The notes below the pieces were generated by a model. The model was not told the DNA's origin. It saw only the letters and a program-made list of their open reading frames with translations, and did no database searches. From Pyrinomonadaceae bacterium (GTDB lineage Bacteria; Acidobacteriota; Blastocatellia; Pyrinomonadales; Pyrinomonadaceae): a stretch of DNA of 64,000 nt. The stretch covers positions 1 to 64,000 of the forward strand of contig JACVRN010000008.1 of NCBI GenBank assembly GCA_014534425.1, in the 5' to 3' direction. Made by a program: the position numbers and the translations under genes. This document shows, piece after piece, positions 49,592-60,099 of the stretch (positions within the stretch are counted from its first letter, which is position 1; every line of letters begins with the position of its first letter).

Positions 49592-50713
49592 TTAATCGGG
49601 ACACTCTGTCGGAATGGCTGTGCCCGTCAGCAGGTCGTAGTACATAGCCCCGTGATGTTGCCAGAAGAAGTCTTTGGCATCGCAAGGATTTGTGCCCGGA
49701 ACACCCAGGAGACTATAAGGCGCTCCGCAGCCTGTAAAGTTGAGCGTCAATAAAAGATTGGGCAGGACGGGTTTGAAATCATCCGTCTGTGCGCTCTGCG
49801 GAATCTGCTTGGTCAGCACTTTCTCCTGAAACTCTGCGCTCGTGAATACCTGCCTCAGCGCATCCATCTTCGACAGGTGCTTCGATGCTTGGGCCAGCGC
49901 GATACTGTCTTTCAGGTTGTTGACTGACTGAGTGACGTTCGCAAGCGCTGCTGAGTTTTCGAGCAGCACGCTGAGCGGGTTGGGTGTGTTGATGTCGGAT
50001 GGCAGTTCCAATGTGAGCGGTGCCTGTGGAACCCAGTCCTGGCTGTTGTTGACGGTGTAGGCGAGACCTGCGTTGCCCGCGACCGAATTGTAATCGTAAC
50101 CGTACAGGTCATTGCCAGGCTTCGGCTGAGCGAAGACATACGTTTTATAGTTGTACATGGTGCCGAAGAGATTCACATTGTCCAGGGACAAATAGTTGAG
50201 ATAGGAACGACAGAGCGTGGCTATGGCTGCTCCCTGACTGTGGCCCGCTATAAAGATGTCGCTGCCGGGGAGGATGCCCTGTTCCACCAACTGCCAGATA
50301 ATACCCTTGCTCGGCCAGTACATCAGTATGAACATGGCTAGGGTAAAGCCCAAGTGGACTCCGGCATTTGTGTTATTCTTCGCCGCCAGTTGATAGTCAA
50401 GAGAGTAAGTGGTGCCGCCCAGAGTAAATCCTATAGATGCGTTCGCCGGTATCATCACCGACAGAAGGTCGTCGATGATACTTCCAGCCGCGTAGATGGT
50501 GCCCCTGATGAGAATGGCATACTGGCCCTGCGAATTGGATGCTAGCTGCCACCTGTTATCAAAGGGGCCTATCTGCTGCGAGTCGTAAATAATATTCCAG
50601 CCAGAAGGCCACGGCGGTTGTGTCAGAGGCGGCGGCGTCGTGCCTTCCAGAGCCGCGAGCATAGCTAGAAGCGGCTCGGCTTCGGTCGAATTGAATCCGG
50701 GTGTGAATGCCAT
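49592..50713 (-). CDS. Lipase class 3-like alpha/beta hydrolase
   Basis: IFIAGHSQGAAIATL nucleophile elbow; YAILIRGT. Confidence 0.82.
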   Translation of the reverse strand: MAFTPGFNSTEAEPLLAMLAALEGTTPPPLTQPPWPSGWNIIYDSQQIGPFDNRWQLASNSQGQYAILIRGTIYAAGSIIDDLLSVMIPANASIGFTLGGTTYSLDYQLAAKNNTNAGVHLGFTLAMFILMYWPSKGIIWQLVEQGILPGSDIFIAGHSQGAAIATLCRSYLNYLSLDNVNLFGTMYNYKTYVFAQPKPGNDLYGYDYNSVAGNAGLAYTVNNSQDWVPQAPLTLELPSDINTPNPLSVLLENSAALANVTQSVNNLKDSIALAQASKHLSKMDALRQVFTSAEFQEKVLTKQIPQSAQTDDFKPVLPNLLLTLNFTGCGAPYSLLGVPGTNPCDAKDFFWQHHGAMYYDLLTGTAIPTECPD

Positions 50714-50778
50714 AAAATTTTCTCCTTTGCAGGTTAAACAGTTAATCCAACCACTGAAATCAAATTACTCTTTACGTC

Positions 50779-53490
50779 TTACTGCGGAGGCGGAAGCTGA
50801 AAGGATGGGCCTGCGGTCGTGCCGTCCAGACCCGAAGGAGTTTGCATAAGCTGTCGCGCGACTACGCTCAGGGAGTACATAGTGCCGATTGCCTGATTCA
50901 GATAACCCGGCTCGCCGTTGAAGGTTCTGTGCAGGCCGTTCAGCAACGCTTGATACGTCTCGGCAAACTGGTCGGAGAGAAGTCGTGCGCGAGAGCCTGG
51001 CTTAAAGAACGCCGTGTCCGGGTCATCCATCATGGGCCAGATTCCGTCGGGGTCGAACGGAATCGGCGCTCCGGTATATGAATAGCCCGCTTTGCTGCGG
51101 ACTATGCGACGGCCCCTCACTATCTCTGCAAACTTATAGTAGTGGGCAAGCTCTCGGTCTGTGTCGTCCGGGTCAAGAGGCGAAGCGCCTTCGCCCTGCT
51201 CCTTAATCTCGTCAATGGCCGCGACTGCGTCCTCAAGGCTAGTGATGACGTAGAGTTTGCCCGTGCCTGTCCAGTCTGAGACCTGCCGCTCCGCGTGGCC
51301 GAAAGATATTTTGCCCGCGTTCGCCAAATCCGCGAGCGAGCGCTTAATCTCGTCATAGAACCAGCCGATGGTAAACAACTGCGGGTCAACGGGGTCTGTG
51401 GGGCGCACGTGCCTGTTGACAGGCTCTATTGTCACGGCAGGCTGCTCTATGGACATGAAGACATCTCGAATCTGTTGAATCGAGCAGCGACGCAGCCGCA
51501 CTTGAAGCCCTGCGCGCAGGCCGCCCGGAAGCGGGCCAGGATAGCGCGGCACAAAGCCCGGATAGCCTATTCGCGGCTCGCCGCCGAGTGAGACTATCAA
51601 GTTTGAAACGAGCGCCATGTGCAGCATCTCTTCTATGACGACGCTGCGAATCAACTCCGCGGCCTCCGTGTTTGTCCCCTGCTTGATGCTGTAGAGCGCG
51701 CACAGGTACGGCGGGATGGTAGAGTGCTCAAGCTCCACCGCCTGCTGTAAAGCAATAAAGAGGTCTTCGACCGAATCTATCTGCATGTAGAGCGGGCGCT
51801 CCAGCCACTTGCGTATCATCTCTCGCTTCGATGTTGAAAGGTCGCGCGTGACGGGCATGTAGTTTGGGTCTGTGACGGGCGTGTCGAAGACATTCTTGAG
51901 GATGGCGCGGCGGCCAATCACGCTCGCGTAGTCTGCTAAATCGACAATCGGACGCATCACTGGATAGAGGTTGGCGTATTGTTGAAATATTGGCTGCACG
52001 TCATGAAGCCACGTTGGCTGTTCCGGCACGTTGTAGCCTGACCAGACAAGCGCGTTCAATATCTGGCTGGGATTCTGAACGCTGCCCACGGGAGGCGGCG
52101 CACTGCCGAGCGCGTAAGTCACGCCGTAAACCTGCCCGTCAATGTACTCGCGCGGGTCGCCGGGGTCTCCGGCAGTGAGTTGAAGCTCGTATGTGCCGTC
52201 GGTGTTCGTCTGAAACTGCGTGTCGAAGAGAAGAGCTTTTTCGGGCACGCCGACTTTCGCTGGCCCCGGAATCGGCCCCTGAGATACTTGCTGCGCCATC
52301 TGCGTAGGGTCATAGCCCAAGCTAACCTGAGCATTGCTCATACGCTTGCCGTAAGCAGTAGCATAGAACGTGGTGCTTTTCTTATCGCCCGGATTGAGCC
52401 GGAAGACGAACTTGTCTGCGCGCAGCCATGTGCCGTTGGAGCTTTCGGCCAAGAGCGGCAGAAACCCCTGCGGGTAATTGTTGCTCCATTGCACTATGCC
52501 GAGCGGAGTCTTTTCGACATCCGCCAATTGTGAATCGGTCAAACGAAAAGAGACTATCCCAGCCGTCTCCTCGTACCAGCCGGAATCCCTGTACTCGACT
52601 TCGCCTATCAGAACCGGCGCGCCGTTTGCGGGCAGCATGGCAAGATAAAGCTGGCCCATATCCGCCAACGCGCCGCCAGCCGATTGCGTAGGCAGGCTAT
52701 TACCCAAATCCAGCGAGAGGATGCTGCCGTCTATCTCGACGTACGCGGTGTTGAGCGGCGGCTGCGGCGGCGGTTGCACGGACGGCAGAGCGCGACCGGC
52801 TATGAAGTGCGCTGGCTCGTCGTCCGTGTGCAGCCCAATCGCGCCGACCACTCGGCCAAAAGTAAATTGCTCCGAAGTGGAGTCGTCGTTATAGCCGTCC
52901 ACGTTAAAACGTATGCTGAGCTTCTCAGGCGGCTGGCCGCCTACGAGTAGCTCTTGAAGAAAGCGCGAGCCGTCGCCGCCTGCTTTGGCCCACACAATGT
53001 CGTGCAGCACGCTCTGATAAAAAGCGCCGAAGAAAGAGTCGGGCTGCCCGCCCGGAAAGCGAACCCAGATGTCCGCGAAGGGCGCGACCTTAAAGCGGCT
53101 GCGAAAAATGTTGTTGCGCCGCGTGCCGCCCAGAAGCACGTTGAAGCCCCAGATTTCCGAGACCATCTGTTGCTCGGAATCAAGGTCTACGAGCTTTCCC
53201 TCTACGCGCGAGTCCGTGTCGTTGACGGGCGCGCCGACCAGAGGGTCAACGTGCGGGTCGTCGCAGGCTGTTCCGTCGCCGTAGACGACCTGTCGCACAG
53301 TGCAGTTGCGAAAGCGCCACGCGCCTGTGCCAGCAGGATTCCACCAGCCGTTCGACGCGCCGCGTCCCGGCAACTGGTAATTGGATTGAAAGTCGCTTGA
53401 GTCGAAATGCTCCGGGTCGTTGTTGACCGTCGAAGGGTCTGCCTGAAACTGTCCTGCGAAGATAAGGCGGGGCGTCTTCAGATAGCTCAC
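50779..53490 (-). CDS. VioB-like / ferritin-like domain protein
   Basis: LRLIFAGQFQADPSTVNN-type start; LQQAVELEHSTIPPYLCALYSI...SVVIEEMLHMALVSNLIVSLGG. Confidence 0.82.
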   Translation of the reverse strand: MSYLKTPRLIFAGQFQADPSTVNNDPEHFDSSDFQSNYQLPGRGASNGWWNPAGTGAWRFRNCTVRQVVYGDGTACDDPHVDPLVGAPVNDTDSRVEGKLVDLDSEQQMVSEIWGFNVLLGGTRRNNIFRSRFKVAPFADIWVRFPGGQPDSFFGAFYQSVLHDIVWAKAGGDGSRFLQELLVGGQPPEKLSIRFNVDGYNDDSTSEQFTFGRVVGAIGLHTDDEPAHFIAGRALPSVQPPPQPPLNTAYVEIDGSILSLDLGNSLPTQSAGGALADMGQLYLAMLPANGAPVLIGEVEYRDSGWYEETAGIVSFRLTDSQLADVEKTPLGIVQWSNNYPQGFLPLLAESSNGTWLRADKFVFRLNPGDKKSTTFYATAYGKRMSNAQVSLGYDPTQMAQQVSQGPIPGPAKVGVPEKALLFDTQFQTNTDGTYELQLTAGDPGDPREYIDGQVYGVTYALGSAPPPVGSVQNPSQILNALVWSGYNVPEQPTWLHDVQPIFQQYANLYPVMRPIVDLADYASVIGRRAILKNVFDTPVTDPNYMPVTRDLSTSKREMIRKWLERPLYMQIDSVEDLFIALQQAVELEHSTIPPYLCALYSIKQGTNTEAAELIRSVVIEEMLHMALVSNLIVSLGGEPRIGYPGFVPRYPGPLPGGLRAGLQVRLRRCSIQQIRDVFMSIEQPAVTIEPVNRHVRPTDPVDPQLFTIGWFYDEIKRSLADLANAGKISFGHAERQVSDWTGTGKLYVITSLEDAVAAIDEIKEQGEGASPLDPDDTDRELAHYYKFAEIVRGRRIVRSKAGYSYTGAPIPFDPDGIWPMMDDPDTAFFKPGSRARLLSDQFAETYQALLNGLHRTFNGEPGYLNQAIGTMYSLSVVARQLMQTPSGLDGTTAGPSFQLPPPQ

Positions 53491-53831
53491 TTTTTCTCTC
53501 CTTTAAGAGCGTGGCTTTGATGAAAGTTGCGGGTAAGTTGCAGTCTGCACGGGCGATGATAGAGTCGAAGTCAAAGCCGGACAGACGGAAAAGGCGATTG
53601 GCTGTAAAAGCCCGTCTCGGCAAGACGGGCCGGACAAAGATGCTGTTGAACGCGTGGCAGATTATCGCTGCCCGACCTCGTCTGTCAATCAAAATTCTTT
53701 CGCTCGCCGCACGATATTCCTCGACAATCCGGCATACGCTTGCTTACACTCCGTTACAGTTCTTAAGGGTTTTAAGGTTTTGGTCTTGATTCCATTCATT
53801 TGCCAGAGGCTTCTGGCTGGCCTTCAACCGT

Positions 53832-56663
53832 GTGAGAGTTCAAACAAGGCTTCTGATGATGAATCGCCGTCGCTTCTTTCACATAGCAAGCTGCGTTCTG
53901 CTGCTATTACTGCTTCTGCTCAACCCCGTGCGAGGCGCGGCGCAATCAAGGGCTGTCATTAACGGCACCGTCACAGACCAGAACGGCGCGTTCATCCCAA
54001 ATGCGGAAGTCCGACTGCTGAGCCTGGACGGTGTACGGCTCTACGAGACGCGCACGGACTCCGGCGGCAAATATCAATTGAAGGAGTTGCCCACAGGCTC
54101 ATTTCAACTTACGGTGACGAGCGCAGGCTTTGCTGTCATCCCGCGCAGCATCACGCTTCGCGCATCTTCAATCGTCACGGAAGACTTCACGCTCGCGCCC
54201 GCCGTAGTCACAGGCACCATCACCGTCACAGCCGGGAAGGGAAGCGAGCGTGCGGCGGTCTACACGCCGGAGTCCATCACCGTCACAGACTCGCTGCAAA
54301 TAGAGGAGCGCAGACCGCGCTCTACGCTGCAAGCGATTGAAAGAGCGCCGAACCTGACAGGGATAAATTCCAACCCCGCGCTTGAAAGACCACGCTTGCG
54401 CGGGCTGGCTTCAAATCGTCTCTTAATCATCGTGGACGGCGAGCGGCTCAACAACGTGCGTAGCGACCCATTGTCCGGCGTAGCAGTAGGCGTGATTGAT
54501 GTCACACAGCTTGAATCGGCTGAGGTCACAAGCGGCGGCTCAAGCCTCTACGGCTCGGATGCCATAGGCGGCATCATCAATCTCATCACCAGAGCGCCCG
54601 TGCGCGCAGACGGCGCTTCATCTTTAAGCCTGCGCTTCGACGGCAATCTGTACGGCAACGGCCCTTTCCGCAGAGGCGCAGTCGGCTTGAGCTTTTCCGC
54701 GCGAAAGGTTGCGGCGCGCGTGAGCGGTGCGCTCTTTCGCGGAAGCAACTACAGCGCTGGCAATCGCAGTATCTCTCTGGAAGACGTGGTGAGCGCAGGG
54801 AGATTTTTGAACGAGATGGGCAACGCCACGGGTAACAACGTAGCGCGCACCTACGCCGTGTGGAGTTTGCCAGCCGGAGCGGAAATTCTTAACGGCCAGT
54901 CGCAGGGCTTCAATCATCAATTAGACCTCTGGCTCTTTCCAACGGTTAACGAGAGCGTTCGCTATAGACAGTTGAACAGCCAGCATAAAAAACTCGGCTT
55001 CCCGTTCATCGCGCCGCCCTTTGACCAACGCAATCAGTTCAACGGCTTTCGCCGCCTGGACAAGTACAGCGTCAGGTACGAGGGGCGCAAACCCGATTCG
55101 CGCCTGTCCAGGCTGGCGGGCGGCTTCTACTGGCAGAAGTATTCTTTCGACGACGGGACTATAACTTCTCCTATTCAGATTGGGAGCAGTTGGGATTTTG
55201 TAGCCTCGCCGCTACAGCCACAGCTTCTCGTTCCGTTTCTCACAGGACGGCCTTCTGTTTTCACTGCGGGGAATTTCACGGACGGCAAGAACTCCGTCAC
55301 CTCATATTCTTTCGACGCGCAGGCGAGCTTCACTCCGGCGCGCGGGCTGTTGATTACAACCGGCGCTGCTTACCTGAAGGACTCTTCAAAAGACGAGTTC
55401 ACGCGCACCGATTTTGTGCAGAACCGGACGACCGGCGGCAGAGCCAGCAACCCGGATTCCGACTACAGAAACCTCGGCTGGTTCAACCTCGTAGAGTATG
55501 AGCCTCGCGCCTGGCTGCGACTGGTAGGCGGACTGAGAGTTGATAACTGGAGAACCGAGGCGAAGGTGACGAGCGGTTTTCCCATAGGAGCCGAGTCCGC
55601 GATTCTTCAATCCTCGCTCACGAATCTGGCGGCCAATCCAGGCCCCATCAACCTTGAAGGAACCAATGGTCTGCTGGATTTAATAGCAGGCACGCGCGGC
55701 ATCAGCACTAGCAGAACCATCGTCACAGGCAACATCGGCGCGGTCTTGAGGCTTCCAGGCGGCTTCAATCCTTATCTCAGGTGGAGCAACAGCTATCGTG
55801 AGCCGGGAATTACGGAGCGATATATCCTGCGGGATTTCGGAGACCCGACTTTCAGCGTGCTGGTGATTCCGAACACGGCTTTGAAGCCTGAGCGCGGGCG
55901 GCTGTTTGAAGCGGGTCTCAAAGCTCAGCGCACGCGCTGGAGTGCGAGCCTTGGTTACTTCGACAACAGGCTGGAAGATTTCATACGCTCTGTCTTCGCA
56001 GACCCCATCTTCGTGGCCGCCAACCCTGGCGCGGGCCTTAATCCCATCTCGCCCTTCTTCCCCTTTCATGGCGTGCTTTACGTGCAGCGCACCAACACCG
56101 CGCGGGCGCGAATTCGCGGCTTCGAGATGGAATATGAAGTGAGGCTGCCGCTCTCCCGCCTCGGTCTCATCACACCCTTCGGGACGCTCGGAGCATTGAA
56201 GGGTTCTAACCTCACGCCCGACGAAGATACTCTGACCTTAATCAGACAGTTCTATAATAGAGATGACACGCCCGTCAGGCTCACGGGCACGGAGCAGGAC
56301 GCGCCGCTTTCAAACATCACGCCGCTTAGAGCGATTTTCGGTGCGCGCTTCGACAGCCGCAGCCGCAGATGGTTCGGAGAATACGAGGCGCGCTATCAGG
56401 CCAGAGTCACGCGCGCAGACCCGCTTGATTTGACTTCAACCATCTCAACGCAGTACGGCACGCTCGCCAGTCTCAGCCCCTTCACCCGTCAGAGCGTGCG
56501 ACTCGGTTACAACTACAACCGCGAAAGCTATCGCGCCACCTTCACCATCGGCCTCGAAAACCTGACCGACCGCTTCTACTTCGAGCATTTCCAGACAGCA
56601 CCCGCGCCCGGACGCTCCCTGCTCTTCGGCACGACAATAGAGCTATTCAACCTTCTACGCTGA
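53832..56663 (+). CDS. TonB-dependent receptor
   Basis: INGTVTDQNGAFIPNAEVRLL; plug LRGLASNRLLIIVDGERL; SSLYGSDAIGGIINLIT; barrel end. Confidence 0.92.
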   Translation: MRVQTRLLMMNRRRFFHIASCVLLLLLLLLNPVRGAAQSRAVINGTVTDQNGAFIPNAEVRLLSLDGVRLYETRTDSGGKYQLKELPTGSFQLTVTSAGFAVIPRSITLRASSIVTEDFTLAPAVVTGTITVTAGKGSERAAVYTPESITVTDSLQIEERRPRSTLQAIERAPNLTGINSNPALERPRLRGLASNRLLIIVDGERLNNVRSDPLSGVAVGVIDVTQLESAEVTSGGSSLYGSDAIGGIINLITRAPVRADGASSLSLRFDGNLYGNGPFRRGAVGLSFSARKVAARVSGALFRGSNYSAGNRSISLEDVVSAGRFLNEMGNATGNNVARTYAVWSLPAGAEILNGQSQGFNHQLDLWLFPTVNESVRYRQLNSQHKKLGFPFIAPPFDQRNQFNGFRRLDKYSVRYEGRKPDSRLSRLAGGFYWQKYSFDDGTITSPIQIGSSWDFVASPLQPQLLVPFLTGRPSVFTAGNFTDGKNSVTSYSFDAQASFTPARGLLITTGAAYLKDSSKDEFTRTDFVQNRTTGGRASNPDSDYRNLGWFNLVEYEPRAWLRLVGGLRVDNWRTEAKVTSGFPIGAESAILQSSLTNLAANPGPINLEGTNGLLDLIAGTRGISTSRTIVTGNIGAVLRLPGGFNPYLRWSNSYREPGITERYILRDFGDPTFSVLVIPNTALKPERGRLFEAGLKAQRTRWSASLGYFDNRLEDFIRSVFADPIFVAANPGAGLNPISPFFPFHGVLYVQRTNTARARIRGFEMEYEVRLPLSRLGLITPFGTLGALKGSNLTPDEDTLTLIRQFYNRDDTPVRLTGTEQDAPLSNITPLRAIFGARFDSRSRRWFGEYEARYQARVTRADPLDLTSTISTQYGTLASLSPFTRQSVRLGYNYNRESYRATFTIGLENLTDRFYFEHFQTAPAPGRSLLFGTTIELFNLLR

Positions 56664-56684
56664 TAAGAGCGGGTGACGGGTGCT

Positions 56685-57575
56685 TTATAAAAGCGGTATT
56701 TCCCATGAGCCGCGTAGGTAGGCGCAGAGGGCGTCGCCGTCCCAGCCTCCCATCCAGAAGCGCAGGGGCCAGGGTCGCGTCTCGTCGCCGCCCAGAGCGT
56801 TGCGGTAAACGTGCCCGTTGACATCTATGTCCCATCCTTCCAGTTGCAGCGCGAGCGTGTAGGCGCGACGGTCAATCGGGCGCTCGTTCCAACTTCCCTG
56901 AGACAGGTTCCACCACTGCTCGACTATCTTGAGTTGCTCAATGCGCGTTTCGAGCGCCGCCTGCTCCGTCTTGTCTTTCGTCTCCTTCAGCAGAGCCTCA
57001 AGACTCTTGCGCCGCTCTTTGCGATTCTCTATGAGCGACTTGTTCGACGCGTCGGGCAGTCCCGTGGCGGCTGCTACCTCCGGCGAGTTTGTGACGAAGC
57101 GTTTGGGCTGTCGCCGCAGGAGCATCTGCGAGTCTGCTTCCCACTGTGGCATCTGGGGGTTGGCAGGATTGAGCCAGTCCTCGCGCTCAAGCAGAACGTC
57201 GCCGTTGTCTTCGGCGGACACGCGCACGCGCAAAGGGTCTATGATGAACATGTCGTTGCGAACCAGCATGCCGTTGTGCTCAAGAATCTGAGCGTCAACG
57301 AAAGCTACACGCGCGCCCACAAGGTCAGGTCGTGAGTTGCCGTCCTGCGTTGCGCGCCGCACGGTCACGCCGACCCTCGGCACCTTCTGGTTAGAAGGGC
57401 CGAAGTTGCGCTGCCATACTCCAGGCTCGTCCGGCTGTAAATGAATCTTCGCATCAAAGTCAGGCTCGCCCGCGAGCGCGAAAGTGTAGCCGCTCACACC
57501 TCGCAACTCGTCCGTGGGGTCGGGGTCTGTCGCCATACGCATTTGAAAGTAACCTTCAAACTCCAGCCTTAGCAT
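56685..57575 (-). CDS. Hypothetical protein paired with ferritin-like gene
   Basis: 296 aa ORF 7 nt downstream of 57583-59154 ORF. Confidence 0.75.
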   Translation of the reverse strand: MLRLEFEGYFQMRMATDPDPTDELRGVSGYTFALAGEPDFDAKIHLQPDEPGVWQRNFGPSNQKVPRVGVTVRRATQDGNSRPDLVGARVAFVDAQILEHNGMLVRNDMFIIDPLRVRVSAEDNGDVLLEREDWLNPANPQMPQWEADSQMLLRRQPKRFVTNSPEVAAATGLPDASNKSLIENRKERRKSLEALLKETKDKTEQAALETRIEQLKIVEQWWNLSQGSWNERPIDRRAYTLALQLEGWDIDVNGHVYRNALGGDETRPWPLRFWMGGWDGDALCAYLRGSWEIPLL

Positions 57576-57582
57576 CTCTCCC

Positions 57583-59154
57583 TTACACCTCCGTCGTGCG
57601 GCCTATGTTGAGCCAGTTTTCCTGCCAGTCCAAAGCCAACCGCTCCATGTTCTGCCGCAGGTAATCCAGGCGCTGCCAGATAAGCGAATGCTTTCCTTCT
57701 CCCGTGCGCTGGCCCGGCAGGTCAAGCCAGGGGTCGCCCATCTTCGTGACGCGATTGAAGCCTTTTACCAACTCGTCCAGCCGCTCCTGAAAGAGCGTCC
57801 ACGTCGCGTCCAAATCAGGAAAGAGAATCACGTCACCCGATAGCTCAAAGCCCGGCCCCGCATTGCCTGCCTTGTCATCGAAGGCTGGTATCTCCGTCAG
57901 AATCTCCGCCAACGGGCGCACGAACATAGTCATAAACGGGAAGAAGGCCGCGTCCATCAAGGCATCGGTCTGCTCCCTGGTTTTCACCTGATCGCTGTAG
58001 AGATAGAGCAGCAGCAGTAGCATCACCTCGTAACAACGGTTGAAGAGCTTTGCCACCTCAAGCGTGTGCTCGTTCTTGATGAGCGAGACTTCGTTCCTGG
58101 GGCACACGTCCGGCTGCCAAACCGTCATGGGATTACGCACCACGGGACGCGCAGCCTTGCTGCCCAGATGATGCTCCTGCATCTCTTCGCGTATGCGCGT
58201 GAAGATGCAGAAGTGCGTGTTCGGCAGGTAAGAAGGCGGCACGCGTATGCCTTCGCCCTGCTCTACTATCATACGAATCGCCTGGCGTGCGCTCGCCAAA
58301 TCCGTCACGCCTATGATGTCCAGCCCGTATTGGTTGAGGTCGTTCATGGTGCCGTGCTGCGGGCTGCTGGGGCCGCCGTAGATTTGATTCACCAGATTGC
58401 CTACGAAGAGATTGCGCTCGCCCATAGTCTGACTGAGACGCTCGAAGCCGAGCGTAATCTTCTGGTAGAGTTCCTGAACCGACTCGTAGCCTATGCCGTA
58501 CAACTGGTCTATGTGCGGCGCGCCCTTCATCAACTCGCTTCCAACGGGCGCTGTGATTTTAGCTGCGACCTCCGCGCGGCCTGCGGCCTTCTCCTGCTCC
58601 CGCTTGCACCACTGTATGGCCTTCTTCTGGTCTACAGGCTCGACCACCTCTTTGTTCGTCGGCTTTGAAAGCTTCGGCGGATGCGTTATCTCGTCGGGCG
58701 CTTCAAAGCGCTGGAAGCGCTCAATGGTATCAAGGTCACAGCGCGTCAGTGCCAGCTTGATGTCCGCCCTGCCGTAGTAATCAAGACGCTGCGGCATGTT
58801 AGGGCGCGAGAAGGAAGGCGTGCCGCCTATGGCCGAGAGCAGGTTCAGGGCCAGCCCCAGATGCTCCATCTCCTGCCGCGCCACCAGCGTAATCAAAGAG
58901 GCCCAACGCCGCACGCGCTCTAATTGGTCGGGCGCGAGGCCCTCGTAAGGATAGCGTTTAAGCGAATAGGCTGCGAAGAGATACTGCGCCATCAGCCCGT
59001 GCTCAAGCTCCGACGCCAGCCGCAGAGCATCTATCAACTCAGCACGACTCGAAATCTCTCGTTCCATGCGCGGACTCCTTCCGAACAGGATTCGACCGAG
59101 GAGGACTGGATTATATGCTCTCTGATTAACTGTTCGGAAGGAAAATTTCTGCAA
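57583..59154 (-). CDS. Ferritin-like (VioB-like) domain protein (start may be internal)
   Basis: LIDALRLASELEHGLMAQYLFAAYSL...LVARQEMEHLGLALNLLSAIGG. Confidence 0.8.
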   Translation of the reverse strand: MQKFSFRTVNQRAYNPVLLGRILFGRSPRMEREISSRAELIDALRLASELEHGLMAQYLFAAYSLKRYPYEGLAPDQLERVRRWASLITLVARQEMEHLGLALNLLSAIGGTPSFSRPNMPQRLDYYGRADIKLALTRCDLDTIERFQRFEAPDEITHPPKLSKPTNKEVVEPVDQKKAIQWCKREQEKAAGRAEVAAKITAPVGSELMKGAPHIDQLYGIGYESVQELYQKITLGFERLSQTMGERNLFVGNLVNQIYGGPSSPQHGTMNDLNQYGLDIIGVTDLASARQAIRMIVEQGEGIRVPPSYLPNTHFCIFTRIREEMQEHHLGSKAARPVVRNPMTVWQPDVCPRNEVSLIKNEHTLEVAKLFNRCYEVMLLLLLYLYSDQVKTREQTDALMDAAFFPFMTMFVRPLAEILTEIPAFDDKAGNAGPGFELSGDVILFPDLDATWTLFQERLDELVKGFNRVTKMGDPWLDLPGQRTGEGKHSLIWQRLDYLRQNMERLALDWQENWLNIGRTTEV

Positions 59155-59475
59155 AGTCTCTTAAAGACGCAAAAAGGACGAAACGCCCGCACTGGCGAGC
59201 GATTCGTCCTCTAATTGAAAAGCTCCAATGAGCACCTCACAGTACCATGTGTGAAGTATCAAAGCTTATAACACGGCGCTTGAGGGTTGCGTTGTCATCC
59301 GGCTGACATCAAAGTGCCCGTTCCGTTGTTGGCTGCCATGAGCCGACAGCAGGTGACGATTACGATGGAATTTTCGTCGCCAAGGCGTCTTGCGCTACAA
59401 GCGGGGAAGGCCCCCGGCTGTCAACATTGACGCCCTGCGTTCGTACCTTGAAGAAATCTCTTGAACGCCGAACCT

Positions 59476-60099
59476 TTAATCGCCGGACGGCTCGGCCAGC
59501 AGCTTTTCTATAGCGTTCTCCATCTCGCCGTACATGCCTTCGCCTATGTGTATGAAGCGCACGCGCCCCTTCTTGTCCAGAATCACAGTGGTCGGCCAGG
59601 CCTTGATGCCGAAGGCACGCCACGTTTCGTATTCGTTATCCGTCACCACGGGATAACGAATCCCAAGGGAACGGACTTCGCGGCGAACGTTCTGCTCCTC
59701 CTTTTCATGGTCGAACTCAGGCGAGTGTACGCCTACGATGGTTAACCCCTTCTCTCTATAACTCGCGTCCCAACGCTTCAGCGTGGGCAGCGTGTTGCGG
59801 CAGTTGTAACAGCCGAACGTCCAGAAATCCAGAACCACCACGCGCCCGCGCAAATCTTCAAGCTTCATAGGCTCGGAATTTATCCAGATGCCTTCGGAGA
59901 GCGCGGGCGCTTTGACGGCCCTTTGCGCGGGGATTAAGACATCACGTTTGGCTTCCGCCTGCGCCTGCTCGCCCGCGTCGGGCGTTTGAGCAAGTAACAG
60001 GTCGCCCGTCCCCTTATGAATAGAGCGGCCTGTGATGACCAGAAGAAGTATTACGGCCACTGCCCCCAGGATTGTTAACAAGAGAGTTTTCTGCTTCAT
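59476..60099 (-). CDS. Thioredoxin-fold redoxin (TlpA/DipZ-like)
   Basis: DLRGRVVVLDFWTFGCYNCRNTLPTLKRW; AWPTTVILDKKGRV. Confidence 0.9.
   Translation of the reverse strand: MKQKTLLLTILGAVAVILLLVITGRSIHKGTGDLLLAQTPDAGEQAQAEAKRDVLIPAQRAVKAPALSEGIWINSEPMKLEDLRGRVVVLDFWTFGCYNCRNTLPTLKRWDASYREKGLTIVGVHSPEFDHEKEEQNVRREVRSLGIRYPVVTDNEYETWRAFGIKAWPTTVILDKKGRVRFIHIGEGMYGEMENAIEKLLAEPSGD

Noticed and set aside
58066-58668. 200-aa plus ORF
   Set aside because: Antisense to ferritin-like gene
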